Positions 46,312-55,400 of a DNA stretch of 64,000 nt are shown piece after piece. A program made the position numbers and the translations under genes. Under the pieces are notes generated by a model, which was not told the DNA's origin, did not search any database, and saw only the letters and a program-made list of their open reading frames with translations. Each line of letters opens with the position of its first letter. Position 1 is the first letter of the stretch. Source of the DNA: Pseudomonadota bacterium (GTDB lineage Bacteria > Desulfobacterota > Desulfobacteria > Desulfobacterales > Desulfobacteraceae); assembly GCA_018821535.1 (NCBI GenBank), contig JAHJLV010000034.1:42881-106880 (forward strand), written 5' to 3'.

Positions 46312-47415
46312 ATGCGACGGATATCTGTCATACTGCTTGTTTTTCTGTTGTGGCCCGCACTGCCCGGAAGGGCTGCAGCAGAGAATATGGTCTGGACCAA
46401 TGACCAGGCCATGCTGCTTTTTTTTGAAGCCGTAACCCAGATTAAAAAACATGGCATTGACTCCCCTTCTTCGGGCCAGATCACAACAGATGCTATAAAA
46501 GCCTATATGAAACAGCATGATCCCTATGGCAGTTATCTATCCCCGGAAGAATACCGTTTGTGGAAACAGGCCCAGGATTACAGGTACCATGGCATCGGCA
46601 TGGAAATCATCGAACGGGATAACCGCGTTTACTGCCTGCCGCACCCCAAAGGACCGGCCTGGACTGCGGGAGTCAAACAGGGCGATGAACTGCTGGCAGT
46701 GGAAGGAGAAACAGTTGCAGACAGATCCCTGTTCTGGGTGGGAAGCCGGATCAGGGGCCGGGAAAACACCACCGTTCACCTGACCATCCGCAACAGCCAG
46801 GGTCAGCTAAACTTGAGTATCAGCCGCAGCCCGCTCAAGGATACATCTGTCTGGCCGATCCCGTCGGAAAAGTTCAATATCCTTCGTATCAGCCATTTTT
46901 CCACCCGGACATTTGAAGAAATAAAAACTGTTCTGCACAGCATATCCGATGATAAACCCCTTGTTCTGGACCTGCGAAACAACCCGGGCGGAGACCTGTT
47001 TGCCGCAGTGGATATCGCAGGGCTTTTTCTTGACCCGGGCAGCAAGATTTTAACAGTGAACACAAATCAGGACAGAACCACCTACACTGCCAGGGGCCGG
47101 TTGCACACAGGCAAGAAAATTGCCGTCTGGCAGAACAGATTCACGGCCAGCGCTTCCGAGGTTTTAATCGCAGGCCTTACGGCCCATGATGCAGCAATAA
47201 GCTTCGGCTCCACAAGTTACGGAAAAGCCATGACCCAGAATGTAATAGAACTGTCTGATGCTTCGGCTCTGATCATCAGCCGGGGCAGTCTTTCAGGCCC
47301 CAACGGGACCTCCTGGCAGACCAGGGGGCTTGAGCCCATGGTCAGGATAGAAAATCCTGCTGCATCCTGGGAACAAATCACCTATACAACACTGAAAAAT
47401 GAGGCGTCTTTTTGA
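46312..47415 (+). CDS. S41-family (C-terminal processing) PDZ protease
   Basis: A signal peptide (VILLVFLLWPALPGRAAAE) is followed by a helical N-domain with DPYGSYLSPEEYRLW, typical of CtpA. A PDZ domain (~95-165, GIGMEIIERDNRVYCLP, AGVKQGDELLAVEGE) and the S41 core come next: LDLRNNPGGDLFAAV, nucleophile Ser in FTASASEVLIAG and the general-base Lys in SYGKAMTQ. Both catalytic residues are present, so it should be active in the periplasm. At 367 residues it is a short CtpA-like enzyme without the usual C-terminal extension. It starts 3 nt after the lipoprotein gene, implying a role in maturing a cluster protein. Confidence 0.88.
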   Translation: MRRISVILLVFLLWPALPGRAAAENMVWTNDQAMLLFFEAVTQIKKHGIDSPSSGQITTDAIKAYMKQHDPYGSYLSPEEYRLWKQAQDYRYHGIGMEIIERDNRVYCLPHPKGPAWTAGVKQGDELLAVEGETVADRSLFWVGSRIRGRENTTVHLTIRNSQGQLNLSISRSPLKDTSVWPIPSEKFNILRISHFSTRTFEEIKTVLHSISDDKPLVLDLRNNPGGDLFAAVDIAGLFLDPGSKILTVNTNQDRTTYTARGRLHTGKKIAVWQNRFTASASEVLIAGLTAHDAAISFGSTSYGKAMTQNVIELSDASALIISRGSLSGPNGTSWQTRGLEPMVRIENPAASWEQITYTTLKNEASF

Positions 47416-48317
47416 AAAAAATCATATCATTTTCAGGGCTGTTCCTGCTTTTTTTTCTGGCAACCGCCCTCCATGCCCGTGAAATCAGCTGGAACAAATA
47501 CGTTATTCCCCTGACTGAAGACTGGCAGGCAGAAGATCTGGAAAACAATACCTCTTCTCAACTTACGCTGGTATCTGAGCAACAGGGAATCCATGCCACT
47601 GTCAAGCTGTCGTTCAGACCCCTGAACAAAAAACCGGTTACCGATTCTGCTGCCTGGCTCAAAGCGTACACGGATAAATGGATATCCTTTAAATTTTCAA
47701 ATTCCGACATCCTGGAAAAAGGCCCGATCACTTTACTGGGGCACAAAAACTGCCCTGTGGCCACCGGAAGGAAATCAACCATGGCGGTATATCAGTTTCT
47801 GCCCATGATTGACGGATACATCTACAATATCATTGTCAATCTGGACCCTTATCCGGAAAAACCACTGCCATTGTATATTGTCGGCTTTCTGGAGCGCATC
47901 AGTTTTAACCATCATGGCGGAAAGGTATCCCCTGAACAGGTCGCACTCCCGCCGGAAAAGACTGTGCCTGAGCCTGCAACAGAACCCCGGCTGCCACCGC
48001 CGTCCCTGAGTGAACAGTTCAATGAATCTGAACTCAAGGCACTGGACAACCGTGTCACATCGGTCAGCGATTTTTTTGAAAATGCAGACAAAGCGGGCCT
48101 GTCCAGCACCATGCTGCCCGGTCAGCAGCAGACATTTAAAATTGCCATTGAAAACGCCAGCCCCCGGGAACTTGCCCTGTTCGGCAAGGCACTGAAATCA
48201 CGCCGTGTCATCGCCATGGGCAGAGATCTGGTTGAATATGAAATTACAGATGGAGCAAAAACATATGCTGTCAGTTTTATCCTTTTGGACGGAAAATGGT
48301 ACCTGTACCATTTCTAA
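47412..48317 (+). CDS. Secreted protein of unknown function, TTG start
   Basis: The TTG at 47412 overlaps the protease stop (TTGA) and is preceded by GAGGCG. It gives a signal peptide (IISFSGLFLLFFLATALHARE). Residues ~25-180 (WNKYVIPLTEDWQAEDLENN, DGYIYNIIVNLDPYPE) again suggest a DcrB-like fold, as in the gene at 43270. A Pro/Glu linker follows, then a ~95-residue C-terminal domain ending GKWYLYHF, like small secreted domains that report on a product. The family is not recognised. Confidence 0.65.
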   Translation: MKKIISFSGLFLLFFLATALHAREISWNKYVIPLTEDWQAEDLENNTSSQLTLVSEQQGIHATVKLSFRPLNKKPVTDSAAWLKAYTDKWISFKFSNSDILEKGPITLLGHKNCPVATGRKSTMAVYQFLPMIDGYIYNIIVNLDPYPEKPLPLYIVGFLERISFNHHGGKVSPEQVALPPEKTVPEPATEPRLPPPSLSEQFNESELKALDNRVTSVSDFFENADKAGLSSTMLPGQQQTFKIAIENASPRELALFGKALKSRRVIAMGRDLVEYEITDGAKTYAVSFILLDGKWYLYHF

Positions 48318-48324
48318 ATCATCC

Positions 48325-51102
48325 ATGCCCCACTATATAATTCGGTCTATCCTGACTTCAGTGGTAGCACTGATACTGATCTTTAGCTGTTTTAATCAGC
48401 AGCTGTGGGCATACGCCAACAAAAGCAAGGGTCAGCCGGACCAGACAACCAACCGCGTGGACGGCCCCCACGGGAAGATTAATTTTCTGTCTTTGCTTTT
48501 GTATCAGTCAATGCTTGAAAAAAAGCAGTTAAAAACCAATGTCACCTTTGACCCTGTTTTCAGATATCAATTCCGTGACAACCCTGTTGGACAATCTGCA
48601 AGAATACTGGAGGGTGAAAGCATTTACCGCAGCGGATATTTTTATCCCAATGACGCATTCAAGGAAGGTGCCAGAATCGGGCCCACCTATTTCTGCCTTA
48701 CCGGCAACAAAAAACTTAAATTTACGGACTGGCTGATCGAGGCCGGATTTACGGCAGATGAACCGGAAGTGTGGATGGGACTTCGCCATTTTTACGACCC
48801 GACCACGGGTAAGGGACTTACTGATTTTTCGCATGATTTGATCACCGAATCCGGGAATGTCGCGGTCAACGAAGTACTGGGCCGACCCGATATGGATGCC
48901 AGAACCTGGGCCCTGACCGGACCTGCGGACCAGAAATTTGCAGCCAATCCCTGGAGCTGGGAAAAGGGAATCGAAGCCATGCGCAAAGCGCTGGCCCAGA
49001 CCAGATCACCGGAGCTTCGGGATGCCCAGTTTGTCATTGCATGGCGCGCACTGGGTGAAACCATGCACCTGCTGGCAGACATGACCGTACCGGCCCATGT
49101 CCGCAATGATTCCCATCCGGGTGTGTATGATTATGCCGGGATGGCCCCGGATATATACGAGACCTTTGTCACAGAACAGTTGATCCAGTCCGTATGGAAC
49201 AAAATCATCGGGAACAAAAGCATCGACCCGGCCCTTCGGGATGCGGTAAGCTGGAATATGCTCCAGGATATGGATAAAACCATTCAGCCCCCGGACCTGT
49301 TTCATTGTCTGGCAACCTATACCAACAGCCATTTTTTTTCAGCAGATACGGTCAGCGGCACGGTTGAGCATGGCGGGCAGAAAGTCCAGATTTTAAATGC
49401 CAACGGGCAGAATGCCTATCCAGACCCCAAACTGGCATTATGTAATCCGGTGGTCTCAAAGGACCGCCTGCTGTGGCCGGATACCATTTACTATCAGGAT
49501 TTTCCCATGGGCAGCCTGACCCAGACAAATAAAATCAAAAAAATCCCTGTGGCCCAGCTTTCCTGGACTGTCTCCCAGGGATGGTTTGAGTTCGGGAAAA
49601 AAAGCGTTCAATACAATGGCTTCACCGCAAGCTCTCTGGTGAACCAGGCCATGGCAGAACATCTTCTGCCCATTGCGATTTATGCAAATTCTAAACTCAT
49701 TGACTGGTATCTGCCGCGGCTGGAAATCGTTCTTGACAGCCTGAACCTGGATAAGGCCACATTAACCGGCATGATCCGGCATCACCCATACGGCGTTCAT
49801 CCCCAATGCACTCCCTTGATGTTTAATCTGCCCGAAGGCGGTCAATGGGTCCGGTTTCATGAACTTTACGTGGACGGGAAAAAGCTGTTTGCCGACCAGT
49901 ATAAACTCAAAATTCAAAACAATCAGATCTCTGTTGACCTGAGCCCATTAAAAAAACCGGCTCTTACGGCATCCTCAAGAGTTTCCATGTCTCTGGATAT
50001 GGGCGGCATCCGTATCCAGTCCGGATCAATTGCCCCGACAGAAGATTGCGGGTACTGGGTCTTTACCCAGATTAAGGAAACTGATGAAAAATTCAAATGG
50101 CACGGCAATGGCGCAAAATCCACCCATGAGCCCGGTAAAAACAAAATTTCCGGCAGCGTCAATATTCAAATTCCCAAGCTGATTAACTATTCAGTCCAGT
50201 CTGAAATCCAGTGGGGAGACATGCCCGAGGTTATTCCCACAGGCGGCAGATGGGCAATGGAATATCAGGGCAAAACCGAATCCAGCGGCAAACCGAGCAC
50301 AGAAGTCAATGACCCGAACCGCTATCAGATTTCCTCAGGCATGACCAGTGCTTTTCCCGGCCCCAGACATGGTGAATTTCAGATTGACTATCGGCATGAA
50401 GAAGCGGTTTCCACCCAGGGCCCCACCCTTGACGGAGGAATTGTCTCATCCTCGGGCCTGCTGAATTCCGGAAAAGGGCAGATCCGGGCCGGACAGGCCG
50501 GAGCAAAAAAAGCAATTATCCAGTTTTATCTGGCAGCGCCTTCCTGGCGGGATTCGATGACCGGCGGCCAGCGAAAGCCAACTGAATTTTTTATCCTCAC
50601 AGCCCAGACCCCGGCTGGAAAAGTTCGACAGATGTATGCCTACCGGTTTGTAAAAAAATTAGACCCGGATCAGCAAAAACTGCTTGCGCAGACACTGGAA
50701 AGCCCGTCATACCAGGGAGCGGTCAAACAGCCAAAAATTAATTTCAACTCCGGCGCAACAGCTTCAGCAATGCATGACAGTGCATCTTCTCCGACTCAAA
50801 AAGGCGGGCCCAAACTGACCGCCCTGCGCTATGTCCCGGCGCGCCCCAAAAAGCAGGAACCCGTTGTGTTCAAAATTGAGGTGGTGAATCCGCCGGAGTC
50901 TGCCAGTTACACCTGGTGGATGTCCGGAGACGTTCCGGCAGACCCAAAATCTGCGCCCCAGCCCACTGCATGGACAGACAAGCCTGAATTGCGCTTCACC
51001 TATGGCAGCGCAGGAACCTGTCAGGTCACTGTCTGGATGAAAGACAAAAAAACACAGCAGTTTGTGGCCAGACAAAGCTGGAAAATCCATATAACGGAGT
51101 GA
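48325..51102 (+). CDS. Secreted zinc-dependent phospholipase C-like protein with C-terminal beta domains
   Basis: Start 48325 (MPHYIIRS) gives a signal peptide (SVVALILIFSCFNQQLWA). A GTG at 48205 inside the previous gene is rejected. Residues ~80-300 resemble the phospholipase C/P1 nuclease-like helical family: DWLIEAGFTADEPEVWMGLRHFYDP with the His, then WRALGETMHLLADMTVPAHVRNDSH with further His and Asp ligands. Helices follow to ~500. The rest is beta-rich and ends in a PKD-like domain (SASYTWWMSGDVP, YGSAGTCQVTVWMKD). A hydrolytic activity on phosphoesters of the envelope is inferred, not proven. At 925 residues it is far larger than classic phospholipase C. Confidence 0.68.
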   Translation: MPHYIIRSILTSVVALILIFSCFNQQLWAYANKSKGQPDQTTNRVDGPHGKINFLSLLLYQSMLEKKQLKTNVTFDPVFRYQFRDNPVGQSARILEGESIYRSGYFYPNDAFKEGARIGPTYFCLTGNKKLKFTDWLIEAGFTADEPEVWMGLRHFYDPTTGKGLTDFSHDLITESGNVAVNEVLGRPDMDARTWALTGPADQKFAANPWSWEKGIEAMRKALAQTRSPELRDAQFVIAWRALGETMHLLADMTVPAHVRNDSHPGVYDYAGMAPDIYETFVTEQLIQSVWNKIIGNKSIDPALRDAVSWNMLQDMDKTIQPPDLFHCLATYTNSHFFSADTVSGTVEHGGQKVQILNANGQNAYPDPKLALCNPVVSKDRLLWPDTIYYQDFPMGSLTQTNKIKKIPVAQLSWTVSQGWFEFGKKSVQYNGFTASSLVNQAMAEHLLPIAIYANSKLIDWYLPRLEIVLDSLNLDKATLTGMIRHHPYGVHPQCTPLMFNLPEGGQWVRFHELYVDGKKLFADQYKLKIQNNQISVDLSPLKKPALTASSRVSMSLDMGGIRIQSGSIAPTEDCGYWVFTQIKETDEKFKWHGNGAKSTHEPGKNKISGSVNIQIPKLINYSVQSEIQWGDMPEVIPTGGRWAMEYQGKTESSGKPSTEVNDPNRYQISSGMTSAFPGPRHGEFQIDYRHEEAVSTQGPTLDGGIVSSSGLLNSGKGQIRAGQAGAKKAIIQFYLAAPSWRDSMTGGQRKPTEFFILTAQTPAGKVRQMYAYRFVKKLDPDQQKLLAQTLESPSYQGAVKQPKINFNSGATASAMHDSASSPTQKGGPKLTALRYVPARPKKQEPVVFKIEVVNPPESASYTWWMSGDVPADPKSAPQPTAWTDKPELRFTYGSAGTCQVTVWMKDKKTQQFVARQSWKIHITE

Positions 51103-51112
51103 TCAGATCTTT

Positions 51113-52465
51113 ATGGCCGGGGTGTTGCTGAAATTTTTCAGGAGACTGATTTTGCCAAGAATATTGAATTCATTTATAATCAGCGCCGGAATCTGTGCTG
51201 CTGTTTTATTCTGGTGGTGGCCTGCTGCGGATTTAGTTTCCATTCAGCCGATGAACTGGTCGGCAGAATACAAAAACAAAATCGTGTCACCCAAAAATTA
51301 TTTTGGAATCACGGGCTTTGCCAAACGCATAACCTCATCTGACAATCCGAAACCAACCCTTCAGGAATTTATCCATCAGCAGACAAGAGACCGGTTGATT
51401 ATTTCCACTTCTGATGCCTTAACCTCCTGGCTGCGCCAAAAATTATCCGACCCGCTTTTTGACCCGGATAAACCTGTGTTTTTAAACACAACTCATCCCA
51501 TGCTGCCGGATATTCATCTGCCCTTTGGTTATATTGAAATTTCAGACCATACCCAGAAAGCCTACCTTGAGTTCAACCGGCTGGAACCCGATGAACTTTC
51601 CAACAAGAATATTCCAACCCATCTTCGTTTCCCGCACAGAACTTTGGCCCTGCTGATCCTGGGCCTCACCCTGGTCTGGTTTTTTATGGCAAAATTTTTA
51701 CCCGGCTCAAAAAATATCATTGCTCACAGCACTGCTGCAACCGGAACAAGCGTATTCATGGGCATCTTTACAGCAGGAACCACCGTAATGCTTCTGCCTT
51801 TTTTTTACGGATGGATTAATGATTCTCCGCCGTTTGTCTTTGTCGGGGGATTTATCGTAATTCTGGGCATCATCGGTCTGTTCATGTTCGGATACCAGAT
51901 GATTGCAGCATACGCTCTGATCAATGGAAAGCAGTTGATTGCCCACTGGACATTTGATCCTGAGCAATGGCGGATTTTCACTGAAAAAGAATACAGCACG
52001 GAAAAAAACGAAAAACGCCTGATGCTGGTGGTGATTTCGGGAATCATCCTGCTGGTGGGCGGCATCTTCTGGCTGATCATGCGGGACAAGGCTGCGGGAA
52101 TTGTATTTCTGGTCCTGCTGGGTGTTATTGCGATCATCGCATTTGTTGCGGTTATTGTTCCCTGGCTGACCTACCGCAGAAACCTGAAGCAGACCGGTGA
52201 TATTTATATCGGAAAAAACTGTCTGTATTTAAACGGTGCCATCCACACCTGGTCCTTTGCCGGAGCGCGGCTTGAAGATGCAAAACTTGTCTTGAAACCA
52301 TCACCCCTGATCAATATCACCTATACCTACTGGACATCAGCAGGACGCAATTTTTATTTTTACCGGCAGGCCGCCACTGTCCGGGTGCCGGTTCCCGAAG
52401 GAAAACGTGAAGAGGCAAGGGCTGTTGTGAATCAATTAGAAGAAGTTATATTCGCCAGCCATTAA
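51113..52465 (+). CDS. Polytopic membrane protein, function unknown
   Basis: The 450-residue protein has an N-terminal helix (IISAGICAAVLFWWWPAADL), a ~150-residue extracytoplasmic domain, then about six helices between ~180 and 370, and a soluble C-terminal domain (YIGKNCLYLNGAIHTWSFAGARLEDAKLVL). The C-terminal domain resembles PH-like membrane-associated domains, an inference only. It is the last gene of the cluster, with a 10-nt gap to the phospholipase-like gene, so it may be its membrane partner. It ends 19 nt from the convergent giant gene, and no terminator hairpin is visible in that gap. Confidence 0.65.
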   Translation: MAGVLLKFFRRLILPRILNSFIISAGICAAVLFWWWPAADLVSIQPMNWSAEYKNKIVSPKNYFGITGFAKRITSSDNPKPTLQEFIHQQTRDRLIISTSDALTSWLRQKLSDPLFDPDKPVFLNTTHPMLPDIHLPFGYIEISDHTQKAYLEFNRLEPDELSNKNIPTHLRFPHRTLALLILGLTLVWFFMAKFLPGSKNIIAHSTAATGTSVFMGIFTAGTTVMLLPFFYGWINDSPPFVFVGGFIVILGIIGLFMFGYQMIAAYALINGKQLIAHWTFDPEQWRIFTEKEYSTEKNEKRLMLVVISGIILLVGGIFWLIMRDKAAGIVFLVLLGVIAIIAFVAVIVPWLTYRRNLKQTGDIYIGKNCLYLNGAIHTWSFAGARLEDAKLVLKPSPLINITYTYWTSAGRNFYFYRQAATVRVPVPEGKREEARAVVNQLEEVIFASH

Positions 52466-52484
52466 CCCGTTTTTACATGTAACG

Positions 52485-55400
52485 CTAATACTCCATGAGA
52501 AATCCTTTTAATTTTGCATCTGGATCCATATCGTTCCACTCTGGTCCTTTAAGCTTTCCTGAACCAAAAAAATGCAGGTGGCTTTCATTTCCACCATAAT
52601 TATTGGGTTCGCCCGGAGCAAAATTTCGATACTCAAATGGTTCAAGGGTTACCCATGACCAGGTTTCAGCTGGTGGTGCCTTCGGGTTCTGTTTATATCC
52701 ACCTAGCCATGGGCCGATCCCGTTTGCCGCACCATCAACAAACCAGACCCTGTCATCAGCGCTGGCGACCGCAAAGGCTTTTTCATTTTCAACAGCACTG
52801 GTGATGACCGCAAGATCACCACCCATTTGCCGGGCACGCTGCCTGGCCTGCTCAAAGGTGATACCCTCCGGTGTCAGCACCAGCTTGAATTGCCCGGACC
52901 TCTGGGATATTTTTTGATTAAGCTGCTGTCGGGCTAAGGCAATACGGCTTTTCACTTCTTTTTGGTCTGCAGGACTCAATTCTCTGGCCTGGGTATCCAA
53001 AGCACTGTCCAGCATAGCCTGCCAGTCTTTTTGTTCAAAGGTGCGCTGATGAATTGCGTTCTTTTGCTGCATAAACACATCATAGGCTTTAAGTGCCCGG
53101 TTAAACCCATCCATCACCCGCCTGGAAAGCGGATTGGCCATCTGACCAGGCATATCAAGCTGCAAATCCTGCATCTGCAACATGACCTTCTGGGCAGACC
53201 AGACTTTATTCTGAGCAATCAATGCGTCAAATTCTTTGGCCCGGGCTTCAACCTGCGGCCATGCAGCAGAAAATCGCTGTGCCTTTTCCAGCTTGTCTTT
53301 GGCATCGGTATCATCAGGGGCCAGATTGGCCGCTACATTCAAATCCTGGATTGCCTTTGGAAAATTACGATCATGACTGGCCTGCCACCCGCTTTTTTTA
53401 GCTGCCGCAACAACCCGCTGAATAACAGGAGCCGCCGCTTTTGAGTCATATCCCCGGGCTTTGGTCAAATCCTTCTGAGCACCGGGCAGATCTCCCTGGT
53501 CCAGTTTGGTCCGGGCCAGGGAGATCCACATTTTGGCTTTGGCCTGATCTTTATCAGATAGTTTGTCTGATTTATCCTGAGTTTTGTCTGTCTTCTTTAC
53601 CGGAGGACTGACCACCCGGATGATTGAAACTGAGACCTGCGCCCTTCCCAGCCCGATACCGTTTTTATCAAACGCCAGAACATTTGCAGTAATGGTGCCG
53701 GGTTCATTTCTGGAAACCGTAGGGCTCTGAGAATTTTCATTGCTGATGCTGGACCCCTCATTCACCATCCATTTCCAGCGCACACCGTCAGGCGACTCGT
53801 CTCCCTGGACTTCAGCCATCAGCGTAATCCGTTCATCTGTCGCCCGCTGACCCGCAGGTATTGTCTTAAGGCCGCCGGCTTTGGGATCCCAAGTCATGGG
53901 CAGATTGGGCGGTTGCACCATCCAGGCTTTTACGCTGTAAGACACACCAGTATACCTAGCTTCCACTGTCTGGATTTCATCTCCATGAACAGGTATCCGG
54001 GCCATCACTTTTAGCTTGATGGGCTTTGTATCTTTGACCACAAACGAAATACGAGTGGCATTTTTATCCATCTCAAACCGATTGGAAGACGGCGGATCAA
54101 ACCAGCGGTAATCCACCAGATCCTGTGGAATACCGGGTGAAGCATTAATGGCTGCCCGTACTTCCTGACCCACACGGGCCTGACCATCAGGAGGATCAAA
54201 ACTGATGCTGAACTCAGGGGCTGTAACACTGACACCCTTCTGCTCACTTTCTCCCACAGTCTGAAATACACCATTAATCTGTTTATGCAGTTCACACCAG
54301 ATTCTGATCTCCCCCATCCGCTCGTATGTTACCGTGGTAATGCCATCCGGACTGTCAGGAGGATCAAACTTGACTCTGGGTTCTGACTGCCAGATTACAC
54401 GATACTCACTGTCTGACAGGCCCATGTCCCAGGCATTTAGCCGGACTGTGCTGCCGTAAAAAACCTGATTTTCAAGTCCTCTGACGGTTACCGTTACATG
54501 CTCCGGAGGAACAGCAACTTCAAGCTGATCCCTCTTTTCCTCTTTATCCACTACCTTGTCTTCGGGAACAGGATCAATACACTGGGTCACATAAGCCAGT
54601 TGGGGAACTACAGGATCCGGATAAGGAAATGGCAGCCGATGCTTTTTGGAAAGCGCTTCCACCTGCCTGAACCAGTCTCCATAACTGTATCCCCCGGATT
54701 CCAGCTGCTCAACTTTTTCCGGCAGCTCCTTTATAGAGGCCCGGATACGTTTACCTTCGGCCCAGTGATCTTTTTTTAACTGTCCCACACAGTCATCATA
54801 ATATTTATAGGCCTGCTCACTGCATTTATCCCGACAGTCTTTGCATTTGGCATTACAATCAGACTGGAACTGGTCGCGCTTGAATTCCATTTCATTAAAA
54901 ATTCTGCTCCATTTGCTGTCGCCAATTCGCTCCAGAGCGGTCAGGTAGGCTTTCCACTTGACCAGCCAGGATAACTGTTCTGTTTTCAATCCCTTCAAGG
55001 CATTTCCAATGGCACCAGTACGTTCCAGATATACATTGGGATCCTTATATGTCAGGCGCTTTGCCTTTTCAGCGGCCAGCAGATCCAACAGCCCCTGCCA
55101 GTCACGGCTGCGATACAGATTTTCAATGGCCATACCCAGTTTCGGGTCTTTGGCCACAGATTTTACATCAGATTTATCTTTCTTTTTATTGTCTGTATCC
55201 TTTTTGTCATCCTTGTCCGATTCTTCATCCGCCTGAATAATCTCCCCGGAAGACTTCAACGCAATGGTGCGTTTCGGCGCCTTATCCAGATTACTGCCAA
55301 GGGTCTCACTCTGGATATGCTCCAGATATCCTCTGGCCTGGATTAAAATCCGGTATCGCCCCTTGACCAGATTCAGCACCAGATGATCCGAACCAATAGT

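Noticed and set aside
48205..48324. Extended GTG start for the phospholipase-like gene
   Set aside because: It would overlap the previous gene by over 100 nt and hide an evident signal peptide that begins at 48325.
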